DNA of 64,000 nucleotides from Lentinus brumalis (GCA_001792895.1 MARA01000015.1:914634-978633); one strand, 5' to 3'. Shown: positions 43,979 to 56,600, numbered from the stretch's first letter. Program-made: numbers and translations. The notes: generated by a model not told the origin, from the sequence alone.

Positions 43979-44282
43979 GCGGGCAGGACAGCGAGGTCAG
44001 CAGGCAGGACAGCAAGGTCGGCGGGCAGGACAGCGAAATCGGTGGGCAGAGCAGCGAAGTCGGCGGGCAGAGCAGCAAGATCGACGGGCAGAGCAGCAAG
44101 GTCCGCGGGCAAAACAGCGAGGTCGGCGGGCAGAGCAGCGAGGTCGGCGGGCAGAGCAGCGAGGTCGGCGGGCAGAGCAGCGAGGTCGGCGGGCAGAGCA
44201 GCGAGGTCGGCGGGCAGAGCAGCGAGGTCGGCGGGCAGAGCAGCGAGGTCAGCGGGCAGAGCAGCGAGGTCAGCGGGCAGGT
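43979..44282. repeat. 21-bp minisatellite
   Basis: Fourteen to fifteen copies of a 21-base unit beginning GCGGGCAGAGCAGCGAGG, diverged at the left and nearly perfect at 44120-44280. Because 21 is a multiple of three and the unit lacks stops, several frames stay open on both strands: heptads such as GQSSEVG or AGRAARS on plus and LPADLAA on minus. Shorter GGGCAG-based repeats continue to about 44650. Confidence 0.9.
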
Positions 44283-44650
44283 CCAGGCGCCAAGGGCAGG
44301 CAGAGAAGGCGGGCAGCAGAATGAGCAGGCAAGTCCGGGCGTCGGCAGTCTGAACATCAAGAGAAGGCCAGGTGTTGGGGGCAGGCAAACAAGTCCGGGT
44401 AACGGGAATGGGTAGACGAGCCGTGAGTCCGGCGAGTCTGGGCCTTGAAAACGAATCCGGGCATCGAGGGAGGGAAGGCAAGTCCAAGTGTTGCACGAGG
44501 GTGAGAGGCGAGGGGGTACATGTGGATAGGGTAGCGAGAGACATGTGGGCGGGCAGCGTGGGCAGGGCAGATGAGTCAATGCGTACGGGGCGGGCAGGCT
44601 GTCCTGTCATAAGGAAGTGCAGGCATCGAGAGTGAGCAGGAGGGTGCGGG

Positions 44651-45596
44651 AAGCAAGGGCAGGCAGGGCAGGACCAGACAAGGAGAGTACGGTCGATGAT
44701 GACTTACCACCTCAGATCCTCGTCTTTCCGTCCCTGGCCAGCAGTCTGCAGCATCTGTTTTGCTCATGCTCGTGGCTTGACTGGAATCCTGAATCCTGGA
44801 GGCTGGTATGTTGCTGTACGATGTCGAGAGCACAGTTGAGACCGACTTTTGGCTGGGGTTGAGAGGGACTTCGGACTCGGAGGACGAAGGAGAAAGCTCG
44901 AGGGAGAGGAGGAAGCCGTAGTGGCAGATCGATGAGAGATCAGAGGAGATCAGCGTCGGCGCTTCGTATCTCCGACCAGCTCCGATCATTTCCGACGCTT
45001 CGGGCATCGAAAGCATACATCTCCGCTGACTGTCTCTGTTGTGCTCATATGCGCCAACGGGCTTCAAACTTTGTCAACGACACCCTCCTGCAGAAAGGGA
45101 TAGAAAGGAGGCAGTATCTACATAATGTTCATGCACTCTTCTACATTGCACTACAGGACACTACAGGTGCACAGTGAGGTGCTACGAGGTGCTACAGGTG
45201 CTACGCGATGCTATGGGATGCAGTGCTGTGCTACGGTGAATAGACGCTCAAAAATGTTTCCCTGATGAAGTACTTCAAGACATACATATTTTCTCACCTC
45301 AGTGCGGAGTGCATACTGGAAATCTCACGTCGCTACTTGGGATGGCACAGGCCACGGCCTTTCATAGAGGATACATACTTTGGTGCTTCGTATGAGGATT
45401 AGAAAGTCGAATCTCGGAGCATAGTAAGTATTGCTTGCGAGGTTCGAGGCGCCAACGCTTCCCGATTGGGAAGTACGTGGCGCCCGTGCATCTTGTAACA
45501 CTTCTAGCACGAGCAGCTTAAACCACTAAGCAAAGAGAGATGTTCCGACATGTACCAGGAATGCGATAGCCTCCACTGGAGGTATTAATTTGCTCC
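44651..45596. other. Element interior without a recognised gene
   Basis: Contains GTGCTAC/GGTGCTACA-type short tandem words at about 45140-45240 and open frames of no clear character. One minus-strand stretch (ESEVPLNPSQKSV region, near 44870) looks protein-like but has no support from introns or family. Confidence 0.35.
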
Positions 45597-45708
45597 GCTC
45601 TGTGATTGTTCTCGAGAGAATATCCTGCCTTGATATGGCCACATTTGGGCAGGCTCTGTGATTGTTCTCGAGAGAATATCCTGCCTTGATATGGCCACAT
45701 TTGGGCAG
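45597..45708. repeat. 56-bp direct repeat, two copies
   Basis: Two perfect tandem copies (45597-45652, 45653-45708) beginning GCTCTGTGATTGTTCTCGAG and ending in TTGGGCAG. They lie about 120 bases beyond the 3' end of the recombinase gene. Confidence 0.9.
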
Positions 45709-45826
45709 GTAAGCACCCGAAGTTCGCTCATCCACGCAAGAATCATAATATTCATTCATGGATGTGCTACAATTCGGAATACTGGCTACTAGAGGATACA
45801 AGGATGTAAGTAAAGTAATGATCTAC

Positions 45827-48800
45827 TCATACAGATGTGTTCGTAGTCTGTTCAAATTTTCGGCATCTCTTACTACGCGCACCAACTGCGATCGCACGCT
45901 TGCGTTTCGAGCTCTGCTGCTCGTCAAACTGTGATGCAGGCGCAGCGGTACTCGTGCCCTCATCCAGACCATCGACTGCTGATGCGAGAGAGAGGGATCG
46001 ACTAGCAGTGATGGCCTGTCGCACACTCTGCTTGCGCTCCTCCGCAATCTCCATGCTCAGCGCACTGAGCCCTTTCAGTGCAGCACTACCTGGTATCCTT
46101 CGACGGTCTTCAAGCCGATTGACAGCCTGCGCAGGCGTTATGCGCTCGTGCTTGACTACTCCATCAATCCATTCAGGAATCTCACGGAACCGTTGCCATG
46201 CCTTGCGTGCCTAGACGGAGTGAGGTCTCAGGTAAGTGGTCGAGCATATTCATATGACAACAGAGATAACATACTGCATCTGATTTACGCCACGCTGTTG
46301 CAAAGTGCTGCTCCACGAGACGGAGCGGGGGCTTGATTGCGGTAGGAATCCCATCCTCATCCCGGACGACCTCACCAGTATTAAAACACTCCCAGAGCTC
46401 GCTGAGTGTTGAGCGTTCGAGCGTGCGAGCAGGCCGCCATGCATCCCAGAGGTGCGCGGGCTGGACGACGTGCTGGAAGACCGTTGACCAGGTGACGGAG
46501 TCGGTGCCAAAGTTAGGTGGTCGTAGCGGTGCTCCTGCAGGGGTGAACGCAATGACTGGTGGAAGGACGAGGTCGACTTGCGTGCGCGGTCGAGCAAGGA
46601 TAGGGGATGTGGGGGACGGAGCCACAAACGCGCGAAGGGAGTCGCCGTCTGCTTGATACACGCCAGTGTCCTGGCTAGCACGGGTCTCCGCATCGACGAA
46701 TAAAGCCTCCGACTGGGTACGTGATCAAGCCTCCGACTGGGTACGTGATCGCCGCCCGCTTGTGGACGCTGTTTCTTCTTCCACCTCGAACGCGTTTCCC
46801 AGCGCGTATGTGTATGTCATGCTGAGGTTTGGCATGTCAACAGTGACCGCGGGCTCGCAGCTCTCCTCGTTACGGTTACGATCTGGTTTGCAGTCTAAAC
46901 TCCAATCCAAACGCTTGTAGATGAGTGGATGTACATACCGAATTGCAGAGAAGCACCCTGGAAATGCGATTGCTGCTGGGCAGGGTAGGACACCTTTGGC
47001 GGAGATAGTGCAGCAGTGCGGCGGTCAACGAGACCCTGCAGACGACGCATCTCGTCACGTTGCTCTCGCACTGTCACCGCGAGATGCTGGAGCGATTGCC
47101 GCATATACGTGTTCTGGATTCGTTCCATGTCGACAGGACTTGTGATCGTGGTTGCGGCCTCTATCGCTGCAAGCTGTACCGGAAAATCGTTCTTCATCCA
47201 CGCCCGTACATCCTCCTGTGCTAGTGCAGGAAGGCGGAAGAGAGGCGACTCTGGAACGACCTGGTATAGTGCTGCTGCACACTTGACCCAATGTCAATAA
47301 GAGATGTACTCCGTGTCATGCATATACATACCGTGAAGAAGTGCGGACGGAGAGCGATCACCATCTGCCAATGGTTCGCTGCACCGATGAGGTTGTCCTT
47401 GCCTGCACGGCAAGATCAGCGGTTGCCGCGGTGATGTATGCGCCAAGACAAAACTTGCCTTCAATCGGTCCGAGGATCTGTTCTGCCATCGGGCACATAC
47501 GCGCAAGGAAATGCGCAGGGACGGGAACCTGGCATCGCGCCGGTGCGTAGTCTTCATGCTCCATATAGCCATGACCCGCGAGGATCGCCTGCAGAATAGC
47601 TGTTAGCCATTGTAACCAGTATGAGTCCACAGTAGCCATACACACCTTCTTTGGCAATGCAGGTGCGTAGACATTCGAATATGTGTCTCGTGACCAGCCC
47701 AGTCGAGCCGTCTCATCACTTTCGACACTGCAATATAGTCACCTACATCAGTGAATGAAAGCACCTCCAAACATGCCTGCGCACCCAAGACGTTCTTGCT
47801 GATAGCCAAGCGCATGACGCGGAAGGTGCGCCTTGATGCCGCTCTCAAAGTTCGCCTTCTTGAACGCTTGACAGTATAAGTTGTACAGGTTATGTTCATT
47901 GTACGGCGTGTTTGGAGACGCGCCAAAAATCAGCCGGACCTAGCAGCACTTGTTACACGAGCTGGACAACCAAGGAGATCACAGCAGGACTTACCTGCCG
48001 CCAAGACTTGTTGACATCCCATTGAATGTCCACCTTCTCACTCAAGCTGAACACATCATGTAGATAGTGAAGCATGAACGCAAGCGCGCCGAGTGGACAT
48101 TGGTGCGGATTGCGATGTGCTATCCAGCAGGTATATCGAGGATTGATTGTCTACATATTTAATTCATCAGTATGGGTCTAACAACCATATGATACGCAGA
48201 CACACACCGTCTTCATCCCACGACGGCCTGCTTTATCCTCTGCCTGCAAGCCAAGGACAGCGGGGATCTGGGTAATCTTATTTGGATGGAGGAAGGTGTG
48301 CGGTTGCAATTCGCACAACTTGAGAGCACGTATGTCGTCGCCGCGGTTGCCGCTTGCGCTGCACAGCGTCCATGCTAGAAATCCCTTGATAGTGCTGAAA
48401 ACTGCAAGTCCAATTAGCGAACAATGTAATACGCTCATGATGTCAACACTCACGCTCGCGGTGCTGTAGAAACGACAGCCGGATCCGGTAGAACTGCTCT
48501 TCAGTAATCTTCTCAAGGAACGTGTTCGCAACGATGTCTGGCGCATCTTGAGAAGGTATGAGTCCCCTGTATACGTTCAAGTAAATGTACTGCATCGTGT
48601 CATAGCTCAGGGCAACTCACAGACGTGCGCGCTGAAGCGCCTCATCCATACGAGCCTTCACCAGGTCGTAAACACGGACAGTCGTTGCAGGTCGTTGCTT
48701 TGCAAGCGTAGGATTCTCCGCATCTTGCACTTTGCGGATTCGAAGGGCACCGAAAAACTCCTTCTTGATCTGTGACTGCGGACGCGGCCGTACGAAGGTT

Positions 48801-50090
48801 AGCTGAATCTCTTTCGGTCTAGGTCGAGCGAACGTGAATGCATACCGCGCCAACACGTGTACCTGGAATGGCTTCTCCGCGGCGGTTGCGCTTCGGCCGC
48901 TCCGCAGTATAGTTGGTATACAGGAGGAGTGCGTGTTCATCAACGATCTTGTCGCGCACCTGGCCCTTACTGAGCGCATCAGCAATGAATAGCTGACGAA
49001 TGCTCGTGAGCATGAGGACAATGTTGGATGGACCATATGCTTACCTCCCAGGCTTTGACATTAGCCTGCTGCGTCTTCTTCCCACCTGCGCGGCGATTGC
49101 TCTCAAACCGCTTGACCGCGTCTACCCGAGTCTTAGTCTGGAAGCGTGCAAACACCGCTGTCAAAAGGTCAGCAAATCACTATATGCGCGTAGGTACATG
49201 CATCAGAGCTCACTGTCATCGTCCAGATCGTCATCCAAATCCTCGTCTTCCTCCTCGAGGCCATCATCTGCGTAGCCCAGTAAAGCTTCGCCAGCACCTC
49301 CTACATCATACTGCGCGACAAGTGCGGTCTCGTCGTCAACAGATGGCGACCCCATTACTGAGCCGCCAACAGTACTCGAGGCCGGGATCGTCGACGTGGT
49401 GGACTGGGTTTGCACAGGTCGGCGAACAGAGGCCGAGATGGTGGCACCGCGCGCAGTGCATGGTTGGGGTGCTTGCATTGATGCGCTTGCATGCACCTCA
49501 GGAAACCTGTATAATCCTCAGTGGTGTGCTTGTCAATTATATTGGGATATGACGCACCAATAGTTGACTAACACTGTCCGCAACCGTGCAAGGTTCGCTG
49601 ACTTTGGCGCGGGCAAACCATGGTGGTTGCACGCATGCCGCAGACGTTCTTTGCGTGTAAACGTATTCCTGGACAGGCGGATAAACCACACATCCCAGAG
49701 CGAGCGCGAGCGGACAGAGGGAGGGACTCGCGACAAGCGTGTTACTCACAAATGTTGAACATATTCATCGCGCGAGACAGACGGTTGGCCAGACGCGTCG
49801 CGCACCGGCGAGATGCCCTCCAATCGCTCCTCGCTGCATAAACCTCCCTCTGCCCTTCCATCCCGAGAGTCGCTGCTTGCAAGCGGCGTGAACGCGGTAG
49901 TCGCGGTGCATGTCGCGGTGTCTGATGTTGAGAACGAGGTGGAGAGCGCGAGCAGGTCGAGATCTTGGCCGTCAGAGCTGGCTGCCAATGGTAGAGGAGA
50001 GGGTAGAGTGGCAGAGAGGAGCGCTGGATCAATCGGAACATCGTTGTTGTAGCGTGAGAGGTCGACATCGCTGCGAACAGTGTCCGCCAT
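45827..50090 (-). CDS. Crypton-type tyrosine recombinase, 17 exons, one in-frame TGA
   Basis: Exons: 49750-50090, 49558-49668, 49214-49506, 49045-49157, 48846-48992, 48621-48775, 48454-48566, 48208-48401, 47995-48150, 47785-47939, 47646-47727, 47459-47588, 47332-47402, 46994-47281, 46939-46957, 46275-46894, 45827-46210. All phases fit (3372 nt, 1123 codons if the TGA is ignored). Order: disordered acidic start; SAP-like helix pair (LRHACNHHGLPAPKSANLAR); Ndc10-like core with Arg444 (ASGNRGDD), His579-x-x-Arg582 (KAHLPRHALGY), Trp604 (LGWSRDTY) and nucleophile candidates Tyr613 or Tyr609; coiled coil (DMERIQN, REQRDEMRRLQGLV); GCR1_C-like DNA-binding end (WHGF/WQRFREIPEW, KHERITPAQAVNRLE) and a KRKR tail. 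TGA at 46725-46727 would stop it after 845 residues, before GCR1_C. Intron 47403-47458 is GC-AG. Confidence 0.85.
46703..46750. repeat. 24-bp tandem duplication creating a stop
   Basis: Two identical 24-base copies (46703-46726 and 46727-46750) inside exon 16 of the recombinase gene. The junction creates TGA (46725-46727, minus strand) in the reading frame. With one copy removed the frame reads through: ...RSRTQSEA then LFVDAETRASQDTGVYQAD. Confidence 0.9.
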
Positions 50091-50300
50091 GATGTCCGCA
50101 AGTTGCTGGACAGGGTGGTTTACTGGTCCCGGTTTGAAGCAGCCGGTGTACTTGATCGAATATTTTGACGCGTAGAGTATGAGTAGTAGAGTAGAACTAG
50201 AAGAGCGAGTATGTTACAGAGGAGAGGGACATGTGGAAGGGACAGAGTGCGTCGTGAGAGGTGGCAGAGACTAGGACGGCGTGCATGTTCAGATCTCCAC

Positions 50301-50324
50301 CGCGGTCACAAGGGCGTCTGTGAC
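50301..50324 (-). repeat. Right subterminal inverted repeat of the element
   Basis: Reverse complement of the left arm at 41901-41925 with about four mismatches. Two more GGTCAC-type motifs lie nearer the edge (50345-50351, 50359-50367). Confidence 0.55.
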
Positions 50325-52987
50325 TGCCCGCGCGGGTGGCACGGCGGTCACAAAAAATCGGTGACCGCGCCTATCGGAATGCCGGTGGGGTCTCCTTGAT
50401 CGCAGCTGTCCAGAGGCCGTGTCGAGGGGCGCGTCAACAGCTCCCATTGGCCCGCCTCGACGCCCTTCGTCTCTTCGCTGCGTGCAAGGTGCGTCTCGTC
50501 CGCCCCTGTCCTACAGAGACAGCGCCGCGTTCTCTGCTCGCAAATGGCAACGCTCCTGCCCGACGCAGCCAAGCTAGCCCCGTCGCGCCTCTCTCGGCCA
50601 TGGTAAGCATGCATATAGCCCGTCTCGCTCACACCTGGCTGCGTGCAGCTGTCGACGCGCAAGAGCTACAGCACGGTTGACTGACCGCGTCGGACCACTA
50701 GTACTGACGGACCCGTATAGACAGCTGCACACGATACACGGAAACAGTCCTCAAACTACGCGCTCATACCCCCGCCGTCTGCGCCGCCTTCTTCTCCCGT
50801 CCCTCGCCAAGCATGAATCTCCCACCCGTCCCCGCCGGTCTCACACCTGCCCTCCTCTCCCGGTCCCTTCCTCGATCTCATACATCGCACCCCCATCTAG
50901 CGAATGCAGACGTCAGCTCTCAAGCACTCCCCGAACGTCGCGCAGAGCGTACCGGCCTCTGCATACACCAGACCGCGTCGCTCGCCGAGCGAGGCGCTAC
51001 CCACAGTACGTCAGTGCGAGTTCACACCCAACGTGCAGAACTCACGCCTTTGCTCGCACGCACAGTCCAGGTCCGCGGTGTCTGCAAACGAAAACACGGT
51101 GCATGCTCAGCAAGCAACTGCACGCAGATGCGAAGGACGTACCTGGGAGGCGGCGATGCCCGCGTCGGGCAGCAGCAAGGAGGTGAGTGCGGAGGTGAGT
51201 GCACGAGTGAAGGCTAGGCGAGGGTGGACCGCGAGGAGGTGGTACAAGACCGCCCACCAGGGCTGGGGAAGACAGGTGAGCGAGGTCGGGCGGGGAGCAG
51301 TGAGCGAGTGCTGACCCCGAGGGCGGCGCTCCAGCCGGTCTTTATCGACGTCCAACCCGCGCAAACACGGCACGCGTGGCCGTCCTCGCACGGCGCACGT
51401 CATCCACGCAGCTGCTCGCCTTCGTGTTCGCCGTCCCCCAGCGCTACGAACACCGCGTCGCGGTCTGCAACTCGGGACGGCGACGTACATACTTACGGGT
51501 CCTCTCACAGCACGCGTACGGCCGTCGAGCGCGGTCCCCTGCGTCAGCCTCCTGCGTGCGCGCATCCGATCATCGACTGTGGGGACGTTCACGAGGACGA
51601 GCAGCTGCGCACCCTCAATCTCGAGGGACGCGGTCCTGCGTGGTCAGCACCCCGCAAGGTGCGTCTTCTCGCCAGCTCTCGTCGCCATGCCGGAGATGGG
51701 AGACTCAGCGCTGCGGCGACCGAGCCTGCAGTATCGAGCGAGCATCGCTGTCGCGCAGCTCGGACTGCGCTGCGATGCGGTACGTCCAGGATCGGCCGGA
51801 GAACTTCGAAGACGACTGGCATGGCGTCGGCAGGGACAGATCCCGCCGTCGGCGGTCGTCGCGTCGACCCCCGCTTCCTGAATCCTGACCGTCGCTCCTC
51901 GATGCTCGGCGGGGTTTACTTGTCGGATCCGGGCGACTCCTGGGACGCTGGCAGCTGCCTGGAAGCCGCACGCGGCACTCCGCCGTGTAACGTACGAGTA
52001 CAGCTGGGCGACTCGGATTCGCGGCCAGCACTGAGCAGCGGACCAGAGGTCGTGGGTGCCGTCACGGTACACGGTGATCAGCACACAGCACGCAGCACAT
52101 GTTCGATCGCCTTGTACGTGTGCGAGTGCACGCCGCGCCGGGACCGGGACGACCTCTGCTCGCGCAACAAGAGACTCAGAGAGGCCCGGAGAGCGTCCGG
52201 AGTCCAGAGTCCAGACGGCGGCGATTGCCAAGGTTGACGTCTGCGAGGGATCACTGCATGTTGGCCGACCCTGAGGCTCGAGGACCAGGTGCTCGCATAC
52301 AGCAACAGAGCCTTGACGGTGTTACTGTAGCTACCGGTCGTGTCGTGACGTGCGTGCGATCCGCGTAGGTACTTTGTATCCGAGTCTTCGCCCGCAATGA
52401 CATGATGTGACGCCCGAATATTCCCTCTGTGCGAGAGTTCAGGTTGTTATCGGCAGCGCGGGCTCGCGGCTTCGTTTGGAAGGTTTCATGCCTTGCGAGC
52501 TTGTAGGGCACACTCGCGCTGTGTTGCGACATGGCAGAGAGGACTCGCCGAAGTTGTGCTCGTAGCTAGTAGCCTTCTCGCGAGGTTCAGTCTGGCCCGG
52601 GAGATTGAGCAGACGCAGTGCGGCGTGGCATCGAGCCAGTGCGTTTGGACCGTGGCCATCCGAGCGGCAGCAACGTCCGCTTTGACACCGGATCGTGTGG
52701 AGACCGTAGTAGGTTCCGGGATTAGTACATACTACAAGGTGCGAGCTCAACCTGCAGACCACTGGAGACGAGGACCAAGACGGGACATCCTGGTCTGTCT
52801 TCGATGTACATACCAGTTCAGATATTCTGAGGCTCTCCCGGGTGAAACAGCTACCGCTGCGGCGCAAATGAAGATGCACTCGTCCACTTCTTGGGTGCTG
52901 GCCTGGTGCTGGAGCCTGCGCCGTGCGAATCGCCTCCGAGTCGGACATAAAGGCTGTATTTCGGGACGACCTGACGTCGGAATGCAG

Positions 52988-53641
52988 AGCTCCCTGTTTC
53001 CTTACTCCGCCGACCCAGACGGCTGCAGCACGAGGTGAGCAAGCAGCGCAGCGGTCTGACGGTACAGTGGCTAATTGTGCACAGTACCCCACAGTCCACA
53101 GGATGAACTACGACCAGCGCGTCGCATGGATTCGCGCTAGACTCTGCAGGATCATCACAAGACGTCTTCGTGCGTGTGCTTCGAGCCGCCGCCATGCGGT
53201 TTCCCACCGTGACTGGCAGATCCAACTGTTGAACTGACCTTCCTGTGGCAGGCGAGACCACTGGGAACACCGCAGCCCAGATGCACTACAAGACATACTG
53301 GCCGCACATCGTCCAGAAGTACGGCATCGTCGTCGACCGCTGGCCGGTCGACCCTCGTCCCGTTCGGCGAGCCCAGCAGCGTATCCAGCCGCCTTGCCCT
53401 CCTCGAGCTCCTCTGGATCCGGTGGAAACGCCGTGCGACGGGCTTCCGGCACGCAACCGCCGCGGAGATGGCCGCGTTCGAAGCAGCAGGCTTGTTTGAC
53501 AAGCCGGCGCGCAAGAGACGGTCCGACTACGACGTCGCGAGAGGACGGCGGCGCGACCCTGCTACTCGGTCGAAGAAGTTGAGGATGCGGGTCATCAAGA
53601 CCCCTGCTGTCGTCCCAGACGGCGCTGACGACTCGGAGTAG
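52988..53641 (+). pseudogene. Unit 2 copy of the unrecognised array gene, frameshifted
   Basis: Exons equivalent to 34646-35286 lie at 52988-53034, 53095-53169 and 53252-53641. The first has an in-frame three-base insertion. The last has one extra base after DRWPV (GTCGACCCTCG against GTCGAACTCG), which throws the frame off 60 residues into the exon. Splice sites remain. Confidence 0.6.
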
Positions 53642-56600
53642 GGGATCTCCTATAGTATACTGTATTGTCAAGTACATAGTGCAGTACATGTGTACATAGA
53701 GTGTCCGCTCGATGGTGGGACTCCCGGACGAGTACTCAGGGTACATACCAATATCATCTCAGGCCCGGGACTCATACCCGCGCGGCGCGCCGTTCGCGAG
53801 AGTGCATGACTGGAAGCAGGCTTGGGAATTGCGAGACGGCTGTACGGCAGCGGTCCGGGACTCGTTCTTGAGGCTGTTCGCAAGAATGTATCGCGAGGCG
53901 GTCACCGGGCCAAGTACAACAGCTACAGAGCTCGTGAAGGCGGACCCCGGCCGCGTGCCAGACACCTGAACAGCGAAACAGGTGCAGTTGCATGTGCATG
54001 GGCTGTTGGTGCGTGAGGAATGGTGCGGCGATGTCGGCAGGGGCATGCGAGTACGAAGGACGTAATACACCATGAGGAGCTTGAACCGTGGCCTCCGGAT
54101 GAGCGTGTCCGTAACAATCCAGCCTGGCGAGCACGAACCACTCCTTCAGACATTCTCCCATACCCTGGATGCAGGTGGAGCCGCTGCAGACGACGAAGTG
54201 TCTGCTATTCAGCTCCTCTCTAGTCGCTCTGGTGCACTACTAGTACCACCAGAATGATAGTCGCCGTGTCGAGCTTCAGCGTGCAGAGAATGTACCACAT
54301 TGAACGGACCGAGTTGCGCATGAGATCGGTGCAGGGCACATCTGGCGCGCCGCGTGAGAGATCCAGCGGCCCCTGCGCCAAGACGCTTGACAGCGGGCTG
54401 CAGATCGAGGTCAGAGACCGTGAGACGGAGCAACGGGTGTCGTGCAAGAGCCTTCCGGCCAGAGAGAGACTTCAACATGTGCTTACCTGTGCGCACGGCT
54501 ATACACAATCTTGCATTGTGCGCGTCTCAATCCCCAGCGTAAGTATCAACCCGGGCCACGGCATTGACGTCGCCTCTGGATCCGCGGAGGTATTGTAGGT
54601 AGTGTTCCGAAGAGGACCGTCGCTGGCGAGCCAATAACTGAGCAGCTGCACACGAACATGCTCAGCAATAGTCCTCCATTCTACCTCTCCCATGCCGTGC
54701 GTCTTGACCGTTGAACCTGGACGTGTGGCTTCAAGGACTGCAGTGCGAGCATGTCTCGAGATTATTGCGGAGAAGGCATCTGTATGAAGGTCCTGATCAC
54801 TTGCCTTCTGAGATAGCGCATGCGGGAGCCGGTCGCCATCAGAACACCACAAAGGCAACGTCCATGACAGGTCAGCCCGCCTCGGGAGTCCGCTTCCGAT
54901 GCGAGAAACTACTGACGGGAGACTACACATGGTAGGCTCTGCCTGTACCGTTGCGGCGGGAGTTTGCTCAACGCAAAGCTGCTGAGCGGAGTGAGCGAAT
55001 AGTTTCGAGGTATATCGCAACAGACTGCGTACGGGCTGTGCACATCGAGCAGCATGTGCCCGAAACCTCGTGGATGTTGTCGCAGTAGCGTCCCGGACGG
55101 GCCTTCACGGGTACGCGTCTCGGCACCGGTTGAGACCTGTCAGGACACAGATCGGGTGGCGGCTCGACCGTTGTAAGCAGGCTCTGTGAACACGTCAGTC
55201 TGAGCCGCGGACCGTGATCCTGGCAGCGCCTTGCGCTTCCTCCCGAGCCTCTGTTGTCTACAATGTCCAGGAACTGGTTCAGCACAATCCCAGAGCACGG
55301 CCTTGATCAACGAGAGACATACCGGAGAGCGTGCGCTGTTGCGCTGCTTCTGAGATCATCCCAGAGACGGGTGTCGGCTCGAGGAATGGCTGTTACACAG
55401 CCGGTGTCGACGGATAGCCATCGTGGTTTGCCCACCAGTCTCAGGGCTGCACGTCCGGCTAAAGATGGAGGAAAGTACGTACCTTCAGAGATTATCCTCA
55501 GGATGTGGTGCTCGAAGCCTACAACTTTGTCTTGACAAACCTCTCGCGCTGCCAGTGCCCCGTGCATCTCGCTGTGTCCAGAGAGCGCGGCAACGTAGAA
55601 AGCGTCCAGATGGCTGAAAGAGAGCGGCCGAGCAACGCGGCGCAGGGACGGAATGGCCGGCCGGATTGTAGCAGCTGCAAGCGAGAACATCCTCAATCAC
55701 GATGCTCACCTAGTCCTTCTCTTCCGGGAGCCGTGCAGACTCGGAGCGACCGTCTCATGACCCATTCGCTGCGTGGAGGACGCTGAGGACGGCTTCTCGA
55801 TGTGTATATTCGCACTGAATGCAAGAGCAGGGTGTGCTGCTCCGCCGTCAGGTGCACGGCGGTTGGTTCCCGAGCTCACGGACAGGCAGTGTGGAGGAGA
55901 GTGTGGAACCCCGTGTCCATGACGCATACGCGTGTGAAGCGAGCTGTCCCGAGTCCGCTGTCGACGGTCGTGTGCAGGCATGGCTCAGCGATAGTGAGCG
56001 AACCGAGCACGCCCGAGAGTGTCCGGCATCCTAGCCCGATTCGTCAGCCAGATGGCAGGGCATCGAGCCCGAGTAGACGCACCAGATATCGAATCACAGC
56101 ACCCTGAGGGTTCCCAGCGACGAAGGATATCGGAGGCGTTCAGTACGGCGATGCTTCCTGCCACGGTTGTCAGTGATTGCGTAGGCGTGTGCAGGCGAGC
56201 TAGCGCGTTGCGAACCTTCACGGACTCTCGATTGACATCTGCGCCCGATGAATACGTGCCACCGCAGGGGAGAAGAGCCGTCTGTTCGGAACAACTGTCC
56301 GTCCTCCAGGTATGTTGCCGGACGACGCAAGACATTGGACCTATGCCGGGTGCCGGACGCCGGACGCCGCAGCGAGGTAGATGCTGCTCGAGATGAGAGT
56401 CGACCAGGCGGAAAGCGGAGGGGTTCGATCTGCGTGCGTGACGCCGTCCGAATATCAAGCCGCTGGAGTGTCTGTGCGAGCGGGTTCGTCAGCCACCCAT
56501 TGTCCGAACAAGCTGAGTGGGCTGCTCGCGGCTGGCCCCGTGCGAGCTCTCCCAGGCACTGCAAGATGCCGCGGCGGAGACGGCCTCTGCTGGTATGTCC

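Larger units (their letters stand above)
41877..50400. mobile_element. 8.5-kb tyrosine-recombinase element inserted in unit 2
   Basis: Units 1 and 3 run without a break through GACTGTCGCGCACTCGATCC into CAGCTGTCC, whereas in unit 2 those halves are 8.5 kb apart. The insertion's right part is a Crypton-type tyrosine recombinase gene reading inward from about 300 bp inside the right end. The left 4 kb holds a small two-exon gene, a 21-bp minisatellite, a polypyrimidine tract, a short telomere-like CCCTAACCCTA at 41961-41971, and GC-rich sequence. Both ends carry GGTCACCGC-type motifs in inverted orientation, including a 24-25 base imperfect inverted repeat. Possible flanking duplication: GTTCTCAG left, GATCGCAG right, GATCCCAG in the empty sites. 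Exact ends uncertain by about 15 bases. Confidence 0.82.

Noticed and set aside
43863..44610. Long minus-strand frames (up to 247 codons) of LPADLAA heptads, and plus-strand counterparts
   Set aside because: The 21-bp repeat unit keeps many frames open at once; there is no start context, intron or non-repetitive domain to choose one. Kept as a minisatellite only.
46182..46661. Separate 160-codon frame as an independent gene
   Set aside because: It is in phase with and continuous with exon 16 of the recombinase once the 24-bp duplication is discounted; it is the GCR1_C side of the same gene.
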